Shown: one piece after another, positions 45,251 through 57,345 of the stretch
Layout of the letters: the number at the start of each line of letters is the position of its first letter
Numbering within the stretch: position 1 is the stretch's first letter
Source: Haematococcus lacustris
Taxonomy: Eukaryota; Chlorophyta; Chlorophyceae; Chlamydomonadales; Haematococcaceae
Direction: 5' to 3'
DNA length: 64,000 nt
Assembly: GCA_030144725.1 (NCBI GenBank)
Contig: JASKMD010000002.1
Span: forward strand, 3,365,086-3,429,085
Position numbers and translations under genes: made by a program
Notes under the pieces: model-generated
Database searches by the model: none
Told to the model about the DNA's origin: nothing
Seen by the model: only the letters and a program-made list of their open reading frames with translations

Positions 45251-47181
45251 CTGTAACAGTCAAACGAAATCAATCAACCGCTTCACATCAGTCTTTCAAC
45301 AGCCGACATCAAATGCAAAACTAGGAACCCAGCCCCGCTCATGATTCTACCCATTGCGGCCTACATTGCCCCTGGCTACCTTCTCTACAGACAGGTCACG
45401 TAGAACTAGCGAGCAGCATTGGTACACCCCATACATGGCGTTGATGGATCACAGCGCTGCCCAAGCTCACCCCAACACACGCCTGACATGCCAGCTGAGG
45501 CTCACATGCTGTAATGCACACTCTCACCCTATGCCTCCCACCCCAGCATCAGAGCCCAGGGTTGGGGCGGTGTCCAACTGGACAGCGTATGACCGCATGT
45601 CATGACAGGTACTGATGCTGATGGTGGCGGGAGCCTGGAGTGTGACCCCGGAGCTTTACTAACTGGCCGGAGGCACACCTCCTCGCCGGCACTCCCACCC
45701 CTCATACTGTTGTTGGTCACGCTGATGATCGCTGATGACCGATGCTCATGCTCTCAATGCTCTCTCAAATGCATCAGCGCCGCTGGCAGCACCAGCAGCT
45801 GGCAGTGGAACCAGCAGCTAACAGAGATCAGCAGCTGCCAGCTGGCAGGGTTAGCAAATGGTCAGCCATGATGGAGTGAGCAGGAGGGAGGGGGTCACAC
45901 GCTCCAGTGCTTGCACAAATCTGAGCATGTCAGCATGAGCTCCCCGGTGGTGGAGGGGTGTGTGTGCATACTGCAGACCAGGAGGTGGGGTGGGAAAGGG
46001 CGCAGCGATGCTGTGGATCACATTTGAGTAGGTCACACAATGCCACGTGTGGCTGGAGTCTCACAATACTTCAACAAGCTGATCACAGGCAGGCAAGCGC
46101 AGTGGGCACGGGGCGTGGGGGTGTTGATAGCTGGGGTCACACCACAATGATGAGTCACACGTGGATGATGCGTCATGAGCGTATTGCAGAGCGTCACACA
46201 CACATAGACTGCCACTGACAGGTCAGTGCGTCACACTCTGGTGAGATCTATATGTCACATGTCATTGAGCACGTGCTATGGGTTCCATGTCATAGGGTCA
46301 CACCACAGCCTGCTGGAGGTGGGACCATGGGCCACTGAGCTCCGGCCAAACAGACAGCAATGCCAGACAGACCACAGCTGAGGGCATGGAGTGCAGCCCT
46401 GCTCTGCTACCAGCATGTGGCCTGCGGCGGCGCTAGTCACCAGCCTGCATGCCGCCCTGGCGCTGCGTGGTTGCTGGGCTTGCTGCTGACACTGGGGCAG
46501 CTTGAAGCCCTGGACCTCTCCCCTATAGCCCCTCCCGGCTTGAAGCAGGGCCGTTCTCAAACTTAAAGCACTTGGACCCAGCCCCAGTGGAGTGCCATGC
46601 AGTGACCCACCCCTCCCAGCCACACCCCAGTGGAGAGAGATGCAATGCAATGCAATGCAATGGCCTACCCCTCCCCCAAGGCGGCTCCAAGCGGCTGCAT
46701 TTAGTCCTGGTGGATGTGGCGCTGTCTCAGCTGCGCTAACCAGCTGCGGCCTCAACTGGGCAGTAGACCACCTGCTGTGTTGGACTGGGGCGGGCGTGGT
46801 GGGGTGGGGTGCTGGGTGGGCAGGGTAGAGGGCTGAATGGGTCGGGTGGGGGGCCGGGGTATTTGCATGTGCCACTGACACAGCTGCGCCCCAGCCGCCC
46901 AGTGCAGTGGGAGCCAGCACAGTGCCTGTCCACCACCTTGCCCGCCCAAACCATGTTAGGGGCTACAGCTGCCGCAGGCTGCGCCCGTCCCAGTCCCTGT
47001 CTCCCTGCCGCCTGCCGCATTGCTGCCGCCTGCCGCATTGCTGCCGCATTGCTGCCTGAAGCTGAGCTGGTGTACCTGGTGTTGAGCTGTGCTGGTGCTG
47101 AGCTGTGCTGGTGTGCTTGGTGCGCCCTGCACACGGGCCGCATGCCCCTGGCCTGCCTGCTGCAGGCCGCCGCTGGGGCAC
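45251..47181. other. Intergenic, no gene seen
   Basis: No recognisable domain on either strand. The right end should contain the 3' UTR of the SNARE gene (minus strand). There are short CTGCCGCATTG repeats at 47013-47052. Confidence 0.55.
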
Positions 47182-49703
47182 TCATGCTGCGCCGAGCCGC
47201 TGCAGCATCTCTGCATTCTGCTGGGCATCCCATAGCATGCGTCGGCCTATGGTGTTCCCTGACGGCAGGTTGTTGACCACACCGCCCACAGCGCCGCCCA
47301 CGGTGCTGGTCGTGGCGTTGAGCAGGTTGTTCAGCGTCTGGCTAAGCTGCAAGACACGCGGTGGACAAGAGCACACACACCAGCAGGGCATGGGCTGGCT
47401 GATGGCGATGACCTCACGGCTCGACGGCCTTGAGTGCGTCATACTTGAGAGACAGGTAAGATCCCTATGCATAAGAGGCCGGTCACACTGGCCACGTTGA
47501 GACATGGTGGTAGTGGCATGGTTGAGTGATTTTGGCTGGTGCCTAACAGCCACATGACCACACAGGGCTAGAGGCCATAGTGCGTCATGGACCATATTTC
47601 CTTCTCATAACATACTTCTCACAGCGTTGTTCAGATCCATTTTGACACGGCCACTGCCTTTTTTATTGGCTACCAAGGAGGAGCAATGTGCTGGCTGCAT
47701 GGTGGTAGTGTGCTGCATGTGATTGTGACCCATTCAACAATGACATGCCCATGAGGGTGTGCTGCCAATGTGGCTGTGCGTCGATGAGCACTTGGGCATT
47801 GAGACGGGTCTGCTGCGGGTCCCATTGCACTGATGCATGGTCAGCAGCAGCAAACTGCATGACCCAGCTGGCTTCAATGGGTGAGTCAAGAAATGCAAGT
47901 GAGTGGCTGAGCTGTCAAGCTGGCACTGACAGTCCCTGGTACCATCTTGAAAACAGGTCACAACAGCACCGCCCTTTGCCACACCGCGTGAAGCCTGCCT
48001 GCCCTCCCGCCCATCCTTACCCCTGTGGCATTGTCGATGGTGTCGATGCCAGCCGCAATATTCTGCTTTCTGGGGTTTACAACCTTGAGCACGATGATCG
48101 CTATCACGCCCGCAATGGCAACGAACAGCAGGAAGCCAATGCACCTGCCATGGGTGGCACCAGACGACACTCTGGCCAAGCTTGCGTTTCCCTGTGAGGG
48201 GCAGCCGCTGTGTCTGCATCCTAGCTTTGACACCTTTGCAAGTCACAGCATTGCCACACCTGCTCATGGGCACAAGGCTTTTCTTATTCAGGTGCTTGGC
48301 TGTGTATGGGCTGAAAGACCTCGGGGCCCACAAGGAAGCGTGCACAGAAGCGTGTGCCTTGCTGCTTTAGGGCCTGGCAGGCGGCCACGACTGCAGGGTG
48401 GGCTGCCAGACTTAGCACACCTCTGTTTGGGTTTGCAGCCTGATGCTGGCTGAGTCATGCTGTTGCCTAACAACAACTGACGACTGTTGACTCCCCTGAC
48501 ACCTCATGAAGTGTAGCCCCTACCACTCCGGTCCTTATGCTGCTCCGCCGCTGCTACTGACCCTCCTCACGCTGCTACTGGCTGCATTGGGCCCGCTCAG
48601 GGCCATGATATTCAGCCACTCTTCTGCCATCAGCTCTCGCTGGCTTGTTTGCCACCAGTACAGGTTTGACAGGTAATGTTATCTGTGCGGTCACTCTTTG
48701 CTCCTCACTCACTTGTCTGTCAGGAGGCCACGTGTGATGTCTGTGATGACCTTGGCAGCCTTCTTCATGTTGAACTCGATGTCATTCAGGTCATCCACAA
48801 TCTTGTTCAGCTGTGTTGTCTGATCCCCAAGTGCTGCCGCGGTCTGATCACCAGCAGAGCAAGCAGACGGTCATGCAAGCTTGACGACACTGCGCTTGTT
48901 CTTGGCTCAGCTCAGACGGTGCAGGTGGGCCTTCCGGCCTAAGCATATCATCAATAGCTGGAAAGGACCCATGCAAGCTCCAAGCAGCCGTATGGGTGTG
49001 GGTTGGGATATCATACAATGGGTGCACCCCTGTGTGTGGCTGCATGCTCTGTGGCACATGTCTCACAAGTACTCACATTGGTGCCAGTGGCCAGCGTGTC
49101 TTCTACTAGCCGCTCCGCCCGATCCAAGGTTGCATCGGTGGCTGCTATCTCCCGTCTTCCCTTATGCATCAGCTGTTGCGTGGACATCACTGCGACACCA
49201 TGCAGCGACATGTGCAACCACTCGGTTGTGCAAGACTGCGGTTTGTTGGGTGGCTAAGTGTACATGCGCAGTGCATGGTGCGGCGTACATTCTATGTTCT
49301 CTTCTTGGGGCACAACTGCGCCCGCCAGCAAGTCGTCCTTGGCTGCAAAAGCTGCAAGCTCCTTCTTCTTGCTAATGAGCTGGTTCAGCTGGTCAACCAG
49401 AACTTTCTTGCGCTGGGCAAGGATGGGAGCGGGCATGCCATCAATGCGTGCTTCCCGCTCGAAATCCTTAAGCAGCCTGCGCTGGGGCACGAGTAGGCTG
49501 CAGCATGGGGGTGCGCAGGTTCTCGATACATGCTCCACTCACGCCTTGCATTCTTTTAGTTTTGCGGTGGTGTCCTTCATCAAGTTGTGAACCTTGTCAG
49601 GGTTCGTGGTCTTTTCGATTTTCTTGTACAGCTTGCCAAGGTCCTTGAATAACCCCGCCAGCTGCAGCTCGTATTCTGTTTCCGGCCATTCCGACGAAGG
49701 CAT
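47182..49703 (-). CDS. NPSN-type Qb-SNARE
   Basis: Membrane-fusion protein of the plant novel-SNARE family, acting at the plasma membrane, cell plate or endosomes in plants. Minus-strand exons: 49543-49703 (ATG), 49289-49476, 49077-49189, 48713-48843, 48021-48144 and 47182-47346 (TGA). All phases agree, giving 293 residues (plant NPSN about 265). The N-terminal helices include LGKLYKKIEKTT, ALLKDFEREARIDG and VLVDQLNQLISKKKEL. The linker MSTQQLMHKGRREI leads into the SNARE helix DATLDRAERLVEDTLATGTN / TAAALGDQTTQLNKIVDDLN. A transmembrane anchor CIGFLLFVAIAGVIAIIVLK follows, then KVVNPRKQNI and a short lumenal tail with GRRMLW, which matches the plant RRLLW end. The 49543/49476 junction (ECKALLKDFERE) was chosen by phase and family match. 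Confidence 0.93.
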
Positions 49704-50379
49704 TGGTGGAACTACTCAGTCTAGCAGGGATACGCTTCGTAGTGCGTGTCACCAGGGTGATTACAGGGTGATTAGTATGCCTACGCGTGAGTGCAACGTG
49801 CAAGCGGGAAACAATCGCATGGGCATGGGCGAAGGAAATGTTCTCAGTAAAGCTCTCGCCTTGCACAATCAGACTCATCACAACTACGAGGCGATGTTTG
49901 CAGTCTCAGCTCATACGTTCGCCCATTACAAGAACGACTTGCACCAGATGGTGACCAGTGCAGCAGCGGCGGCACCAGGAGCGGCAGAAACAGCATCAGC
50001 AGCACCACCAGCAGCAGCAGCAGCAGCAGCAGAGCAAAGCATGTCATTCATACATGTCGTAGGCTATGACGGGCTGGAGCTGCTTGTGCAGGGGAGGGCC
50101 GAAAAAGAGAGTACGCGTTGGGGTGTTGAGATGATCAGCTGAGTGCCAGCTCAAGTGACAGCCTGCTGCTCAGCCAGTCGTGGTCGTTTCATAGCAATGC
50201 TTCAGGGGCTGCCAAGTGCAGGGCCAGCTGAGTGGCCAGCCAGATCATGTGGGCAGCCTGCTGCTTGGCAAGTCATTGTCCACATCCTCATTCGCAGGGT
50301 GGGTGATGTGTTGAGATGAAGGAGGGCTAACGGTCTTGCCAGGGCTCCTGTCATGTGTGCAAAGCCCAGGGTTTTTCTG
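49704..50379. other. Upstream of SNARE gene; no gene seen
   Basis: Contains the SNARE promoter (minus direction) and a GCA run at 50000-50035. An open frame at 49794-50142 has no recognised features. Confidence 0.5.
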
Positions 50380-50553
50380 CTTGTAAAAGGCAGCCCACCC
50401 AAGCTCAACGCCTTATGATGCATTTGCAGCAATGATGGTTATGACGCTGACATGCCGCCACTAGGAGGCACCACGCGGGCACCACCCCTTCACCCTGGCC
50501 TTACCGACTGCCTTACCATCCCTATGGGTGGTGTGGCCACATTTTTGTGGTAG

Positions 50554-50682
50554 GCCTGTGACGAGGCATATGAGAGTGGCAAGGAGACCAATCCTGGCTG
50601 TGCGCTGCGGGCAAGCTCTAGCCTGGGCAAGCCCAAGAACCGCGCCACACTGCATAGGGCACAGCACTTCACTTGCGCCTAA
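50554..50682 (+). pseudogene. Last-exon fragment of the 8-Cys secreted protein family
   Basis: After a TAG acceptor, 43 codons (ACDEAYESGKETNPGC ... HFTCA, TAA) match the last exon of the intact family genes in length and cysteine spacing. The preceding ~170 bp resembles their intron (GCCACTAGGAGGCACCACGC). No signal-peptide exon or other exons are visible upstream, so this is a 5'-truncated copy. Confidence 0.8.
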
Positions 50683-51117
50683 ACAGAGCACTCACCCGCG
50701 TCAGCTGTGTTACGTTGTGGTCAGCCCAAACCCAGCCATTTGAGGCCCCAGTTTTGGGCCTTATGTATTACCCTTGGGGGAAACAGGACATCGCTGGGGA
50801 CCTTCAACGGTCTGAGGAGGCCCCATGGCGTGCCTAGTGGAGCTGTGCTCCTGACCAGCTTTAGTAAGGGCACCGGCCCTAGGCAAGGAGTACCCTTGCC
50901 TTAGCTTCAAAAAGCTGCGAGATTGAGCACCCAAGACTGAGCAGCCTGTAGCACAGTAATATGTGCACCGGGCACTGTCCAAGCTGTTGCTTACATCAGA
51001 GCGTGTCTTTCATGCCAACGTCTTTCGCCCCGGCAGGGGGTGGAGGCGGGGCATAAAGCCACCCCCGCCATTGGTTGCACCCCTGATAACTATCCGACTG
51101 AACTTTAAGAGTTGGGC

Positions 51118-51684
51118 CGGACAGCCCCTTGTTCCTCACTAGGGCCTCCGTTTGAGCCGGACCAGTAGTAGCCACTAGCAGCATATACTAGTGACCAATA
51201 CTGGCCCGACTCAAAGTGGTGTTAATGGGCTGTGTGGAGTATGCCCAATGCACATGGACATGGTGCATGAGTGCCTACCACCTACATTATTGCCTGACCC
51301 CTGAGGGCTGTTGCGTAGAGTTGGCATGACAAAACATGCGCTGATTGTAAGCTGATGACAGCTCAAGAAGGGGGCACACACTACTGTGCCACAGCAGGCT
51401 GCTGCTGCTCCTGGGCCTTGGGAGGCTTGTCTTGCAGCCGCTTGTAGCCCAGGCCAGGGTACTCCTTGCCCTTGGCTGGCAGAGCTCCCTGGTCTGGCCA
51501 CCAGCACAGCTCCAGCGGGCGCCACCTGCTCTCCCCAATGCGCTGCATGTTCAGCGCTGCATTGCAGTCCCTGTTCAGCCATCTGCCTGGCTGGTAGGCT
51601 CAGCTGCCTGCTCAGCCTTGGTGCGCTTGCTGCGCTTGGCTGGCGGGGGAGTGCTGGGCCCTGGCTCTGAGACGGACAGCCCCT
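51118..51684 (-). mobile_element. Fanzor-like element fragment (copy 2)
   Basis: Minus strand. It has the same 3' end and hairpin as copy 1, the same 3' UTR, and a coding end with stop at 51381: RWLNRDCNAALNMQRIGESR, LELCWWPDQGALPAKGKEYP and a KPPKAQ tail. Upstream the linker (PSTPPPAKRSKRTKAEQAA) is joined by a deletion that shifts the frame. The piece is bracketed by the direct repeat CGGACAGCCCCT at 51118-51129 and 51673-51684, a possible target-site duplication. Confidence 0.7.
51151..51215 (-). ncRNA. Conserved 3'-terminal hairpin (copy 2)
   Basis: The same 65-nt fold as copy 1. The outer 17-bp stem is identical. The inner stem has CTAGTGGCT instead of CTAGTGGTC, which still pairs through G.U. 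Confidence 0.55.
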
Positions 51685-52106
51685 GGTTCTAAGGGAGAGA
51701 TGTGCTGCTTATATAGGCACGGCATCGCTTTCCTGCGGTCTAAGAAGCACGAATCTGCATTGGCACCACTTTGCAACACTTTGAAACTTTGTAACTCCAC
51801 GGGGTTGCTGAGAAGATGGGGGTTGATCGCGAAAGCCGCTGATGGGCACGGTGGGCTATGGCCGCCAGCCTTGGTTGCGCTTAAATTGGGCTGCTTGGAT
51901 GTGCGCTGGGCTGCGCTTGTGGCCTTCCGTCTGACACGGGGACACACCGGCAACAAGAAACAGGTGTGAGAGCATCGAATAGAGCATTATGCGAATCTCT
52001 CCGTCGTGCCCTATAAGCCTCGTTTGCCAACACAGGCAAGCAGTGCAGTCCTCAAAAAGCGCCTTCTACCCCTCGCCGAGACCCGCCCCGCCCGACAGAC
52101 ATCGCA

Positions 52107-53765
52107 ATGGCAAACACCAAGATGGTCGCGCTGATGGCCACGCTGGCCGTTGTCGCCCTGGTCCTGCAGACCGCCCCAGTGGCTGCGCGTGAGTGAGGGA
52201 GCGCTTACCCTGCACACGGTGGTAGGGCCAGGGAAGAGGTCATGTCGAACTTTCCGCATCAGTGCATCGCCCACCCCTCCGCACTGCGCATCGCCTTGGG
52301 CTACGCTGGGCCCTGCAGTGGCAGTGCGACGAGCATCGCTAGGTTCTTGTGCCCACACGTGTTGTATTCCCCGGCTCGACGTTCGTCGCCTCACTCATCG
52401 CCGCGCGCCTGGCGCTGCACGACGCCGTGCGCTGACCTGCACCGCACTGCGCGTCGCGTATGCGTCCAGGCCAACCGTCGCTGCCGTGGATGTGATGCCA
52501 CATGTCTGCTGCTGCTTGCTGTGCCTGCGCAGAGAGCATGTGCATGGGCCCCGGCTTCTACCACCTGTGTGAGTGGTGCAGTCGCTAGCCCCCAACCAGC
52601 ACCTCCCTTGTCAGCCTGCAAAGGCAGGGTCAGATTCCACAAACCAGCACCAAATAGTCCCAGAAACCTGTCAGCCAACTCCCACCATGAGCATGGACAC
52701 TAGGCTGGACTGCCTGCCCGCTGCTGTGCAGCCTGCTACAAGGCCACGGTGACCCCTGCCCAGGCTGAGGCTGCAAAGAAGCAGTGCCTGGCAGCCGTCT
52801 CACCACCTGAGTGTGCGGCCACAATCAAGAAGTCGGGTGCAGGCATGGCCGAGTGAGTGCCGTTGCTCCTGCTCCTGCTATCAGTGGTAGGGGCTGCCTT
52901 GTGTGGACATTAGTGAGGTCAATGACTGGCCCCCTGCCAGTCAATGTAGTAAAATCAGGCTGGCTGGCTAGCTAGGCTGACTGGCCAGCCGGGGACCCTA
53001 CATTAGCTTGCAAGCCCATGACCCTGCTCTGCCTGCCCCTCCACCGTCACTTTGCCACCCTACTCAGCTGTGCTGCCCCAGCCTCTAGTGGCCAGGGCTC
53101 GAGTGTAGCTGCCTTGCTGTGCATGTGTTGATGCCCGCCAGCTAAGGCCATGCACCCTGACACCTCTCCTCAGCCCTTCCAGCTGGCTGCAGCTCACTGC
53201 CTGCCTGTCTGCCATGCTGACCCCCTCAGTTGCGACACCTACATCGTCTACTCCTTCGCCACCCAGGTCGGTGCCCACCCTGTGCTGCTGCTGCCCACCC
53301 TCTGCCGACGTGTGCACCAGCACACTGCTGCCAGCGCACAACCAGCTGCAGCTGCCTGTACTGTTGTTTAGCATGAACATTGCAACGAACAGCAGCCTAA
53401 AGGCAGCTTTACAAGCCGCAGTAGGGGTATACAGGAGCCACCAAGCCGCCACAAAGCAGCGCTACCATTCATGCTCCACCCTTGCCTTCCCCTAGCTGCT
53501 ACCCAGGCTCCGCTGGGCTGGTGTGTCCGCACCCCACCACCAGAGTCACTGTCCATGCACCACCCTTGCCTGCCCTCTGCAGTTGCTCAAGCTGTAGGGC
53601 TCATGGACTCGTACCCCTACCATGGCCCCTCTGCAGGCCTGCCGTGATGCGTACCAGAGCGCGGAGAAGACCAACCCTGCCTGCACCCTGTATGCAAGCT
53701 CTGGCCTGGGCAAGCCCGAGAACCGTGACACTGCCAACAGCGCCGCTGACTTCGCTTGCACCTAA
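52107..53765 (+). CDS. Small secreted 8-cysteine protein, paralogue A (intact)
   Basis: Exons 52107-52188, 52533-52568, 52732-52852, 53230-53266 and 53637-53765 (TAA). Phases agree, giving 134 residues. It starts MANTKMVALMATLAVVALVL with a TAPVAA cleavage-like site, a clear signal peptide. The mature part has eight cysteines in the order MC, SCYK, QCL, EC, DC, AC, AC and FACT, conserved in paralogue C (61949), so disulfides are likely. No known family is recognised, and there is no CC or CXC pair, so it is not an nsLTP. Short exons at identical phases show common descent with B, C and the 50554 fragment. Confidence 0.8.
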
Positions 53766-54187
53766 GCAGCTGCAGCTGAAGGGGTGGCAACAGCTTGGCC
53801 TGGCACTGAGCTAGCCAGGGCGGCCTGCAACACCCTGCTCGTTGTGTTGGCCCCAGGTTTGAGCAACGGACAAAGTTGAAGCACGTTGATGTTGGCTCCA
53901 GGGGGTGTAGCTGTGGGCATTGACCCGATTGTACTTGTCCTGGTGGACAACGTAGCCTTGTTGCCAGTTTAGCAGTATGCCATGTTCTCCCTGGCAGTTG
54001 TCATGTCTATTTGTGCAAGTTGCTGTAATGCAAAGCAGTTGGCCAAACAGTTGCCTGAGGTTCAAACAAGCATGTTCATGTGGCAGCAGTAGTGCAGCCT
54101 GACTTGCCTAAACTTGCCCTCACCCCGCAGCCATGGTGACTGTAGCATTGCCCTGCGAGGTCACCATGCGCACCATCCAGAAAGCAG

Positions 54188-54604
54188 CCCCTTCGTCCCA
54201 CACTAGGGACTCTATTTGAGTGGGACCGTTAGGCGCAATATCTGGTGAGCCATTTGCCACGCCTGGCCCACCTTGGACTTGCGCTCAATGCAAAGAGCAG
54301 CAAATGCTGTAACAACTGCTGAAGGATATCAGAACCTCCCTAAGCGGTCCCTGAAGGCAGAATCTGGTCCCCTCACTAGGGGTGGTGTCCTGACTGTATT
54401 GAGTTATGTTCCCATGGCTTTGCATGGCATGGCATGGCGCCTTCCACCTGCGCTATTGCCTGCCCTTGTGCAGGCTATAGCCTGAGTTGGCATGCTCATG
54501 CACTGATGCAGCTGTGCAGCTGGGGGGCACACTATTGTGTCTCAGGTTGTTGCGGCTGCTGGGCCTTGGGCGGTCGGTCTCGCAGCCGCTTGTAGCCCAG
54601 GCCT
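54188..54604 (-). mobile_element. Fanzor-like element 3' fragment (copy 4, diverged)
   Basis: Its end CCCTTCGTCCCACACTAGGG and the TTTGAGTGGGACC arm resemble copies 1-3 but the hairpin is not complete. The coding end (stop 54532) reads LGYKRLRDRPPKAQQPQQPE, so it belongs to a related subfamily. It stops exactly where the segmental duplication begins. Confidence 0.6.
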
Positions 54605-54612
54605 TAATTTTC

Positions 54613-57290
54613 ACGGAGTAGTGAACAGCGCCCTGCTGCATCCACATCTGCACAGCATCAGGCCAGGGGGCACCAGGGGACAGGCCAGGGGCCAGCACCA
54701 GTGCCAAGCCTTGGTCAGGTCATTGGGGCATGACGTCTCAGGGTAAGCAGTGCACATGCCCCGCTGCCCTGCCTGTGCTCCCCACCGCCGTCCCACCGCG
54801 TGTGGTATGGCTGTCTGCAGTAGGTGCATACCGCCTATGCGCCACAGTGGTGTGCGTATATGTGGTGGGTATACGTGGTGTGTGTATTTATATATCTAGC
54901 CTTTCAAGGGTTAAGCTGTTAGTTTTGGTGAGGTGCCCAGTGGTCCGTTGGGAAAGTGCCATCAATGTGGGGTTTGTAGTCACCAAGGATGCTTATATTT
55001 GATTGTAGCGGAGCGAGATTACCCACAGTCAACATGTTGTTCCTCGTTGAATGAGTTTTGTTTGACTGCAGTAGGAGCAGCAGCAGCGGCAGCAGATGCG
55101 GCTTTAGATGGAGTTGTGGGTCTGCTTATGTGCATGCAGATGCCCCACCTGCGTATATCATCAGTTTGACACCTTGCTGGGCGCAGCCACCATTGTGAGG
55201 CTATGGCAGGGGGTGTGGGAGCCTGTTTTAATAGGCATCATTGTGTTCTGGCCATGTTCAGCATGCACTATGTGTGCAGCAGTGATGCTAGCAGTGACTG
55301 ACTGATGACATTCCCTACTGATGACATTGACGATGACCATGATGATGACGATGACGATGATGCTGACATTCTTACAACCATCCTCAAAACCTCCTATTCC
55401 TTTCTGCGAGTGTTGAAAGCACGGCATGACATGACAGACATGACATGACATGACATGACAGGGAGCTCGCATGCTATGTTGGCGCAGCCTCTATATCTGA
55501 GTTTTGTCTTTTGTTAGAAAGCTAAATGTCCTGTCCTTGTGTGACGCTGGTGCTTGTCCTCTGTAGTGTGACCATAGTAACACCAGTCATTGTCTCGCCC
55601 GTCGCCAAGGTCGCATTAGACAGCACCCAAGCCCCAAACAACCCGCCCGCTCACCCTAAGTGCTCACCGTAATGTCTCTCGACAAGATGGTCGCGCTGCT
55701 GGCCACGCTGGCCCTCGTCAGTCTGGCGCTGCAGCCCACCCCAGTGGCTGCACGTAAGTCAGGGAGCGGACTGCTCGCGCACTAGCGGTTGGTTGCGATA
55801 AGGATTGTGTCGAATCTTGCGCACTGTGTACTGCCCGCCACCCCGCACTGCGCACCACCTTGGGCTGCACTGGGTCGAGCTGTGGCAATGCGACGAGCGC
55901 CGCCACGTTTGCATGCCCCGGATGCTTTACACACGCTTCGACATTGGTCGCCTGCCTCATGCCGCGTGCCTCGTCCCCGCATGCACGAGATTGCGCGCAC
56001 ATTCTGAAGTCGCGCTGCGCCAAGCGTATGCGCTTAATGCCATGTCATCGCCACCGCGGGTGTGGTGACACATGCCTGCTGCTGTCGATGCCTACGCAGA
56101 GGACCTATGCATGGGCCCAGGCCATTACCACCTGGGTAAGTGCGCAGCGGTGGCTTCCAACCAGCACCAGCATCTACTAGCAGCCCACAGCCCGAGCCAG
56201 CATTAGCAAGCCGCCGACAAGCTGCTAGCACAGCATGTGCCGAGGAGCAGAGCCGCCTGCCTGCTGCCGCCCAGGCTGTTACAAGGCCATCGTGACCCCC
56301 GCTCGGGCTGAAGCCGCCGTCAAGCAGTGCCTGGCCGTGGTCAGCAAGCCGGAGCTTGTGCTGCCAAAGTCGGAAAATCAGGCTCAAGGATGTATGGGTG
56401 AGTTGTGCGGCTGCAGCTGTTCCTTGCTTTGCATGCTAGTGGCGGCGCGGCTGCTGTGGGATTGCTCACATGACCAGCAATGTATGACAGTGACCAGCGT
56501 TCCATTCCTGTCAGCCCACCCTAAGCTCAATGCCTGGTGAGGTAGTTCCAGCGATGATGCACTGCCTTGTTACACACTGGCTATGCTGGTAGCTAGCAAG
56601 GGCCGCACCTAGTCACTGGCTACCTGGCTCACCTGCTGCTCCCTTCAGGTGTGCCACTTACATCACCTACTCCTTCCTCGATGAGGTTGGTGTAGCGGGT
56701 ACAGCTGTGCACAGCCACAGCCAGCAGCAGCCACAGCCGCCAGCTGGGCTGCATGGTCTGTTTGCATATCACTGTGTCACCAGCTGCACCAGCTTTACAA
56801 GCCGCAGTAGTGGGCCATCAGCCTAGGGGCAGCTGTACAAGCCGCAGTAGGAGCCGCCATGCCGTCACTATGCAGAGGCACCACGCATGCACCACCCTCT
56901 CACCACCCGCTGTCCCAGCAACCAGGTAATGTGGCCACACCTGTGTTGTAGGCATGTGAGGAGGCATACGAGAAGGGTGAGGAGACCAACCCTGGCTGTG
57001 CAATGAGGGCAGCCTACGGCCTGGGCAAGCCCGAGTACCGTGTCAAGCCAAACCGCCCACAACACTTCAATTGCACATGAGCCTGTGCAGCTGCACGGGT
57101 GGTTCCAGCTTCTCTTCTATCCTTAGCTGGCCATGGTGCGCCATGAGGGATTGCTTCGTATTCTTAAGGCAGTTGGTTTTGGTGTGAGCATCTGTGTTTG
57201 CTGCGCTTGCAGTCATGGTGCCGTGTGTTGTGTCGCTGGTTCAGTTGTGTTCATGGTGTCTTGTTGATTGCTTCCCTAGTCTTGCCTTGA
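54613..57290. repeat. Segmental duplication, unit 1 (with paralogue B)
   Basis: About 2.7 kb nearly identical to 60917-63655, from ACGGAGTAGTGAACAGCGCC through the 3' UTR segment GCTTGCAGTCATGGTGCCGT. Differences are small indels and substitutions. Confidence 0.93.
55672..57080 (+). pseudogene. 8-Cys secreted protein, paralogue B (frame-disrupted)
   Basis: Exons by homology to C: 55672-55753 (MSLDKMVALLATLALVSLAL signal peptide), 56100-56135, 56275-56397, 56649-56685 and 56952-57080 (TGA). The third exon is 123 nt instead of 121: around 56350 it reads AAGCCGGAGCTTGTGCTGCC where C has AAGCCAGCCTGTGCTGCC. This loses the fourth cysteine, and the fourth exon then falls out of frame. The last exon itself is intact (ACEEAYEKGEETNPGC...). 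It is a recent pseudogene or carries a sequencing error. Confidence 0.7.
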
Positions 57291-57345
57291 CAAGTGTTTT
57301 GCCGCCTCAACATTTGAGTGCTTTTATAAGACGACCTTCCAACCC

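Noticed and set aside
49503..49545. Non-canonical GC donor at the first SNARE intron
   Set aside because: A canonical GT donor two bases later with acceptor at 49477 keeps phase and restores the family match KALLKDFER.
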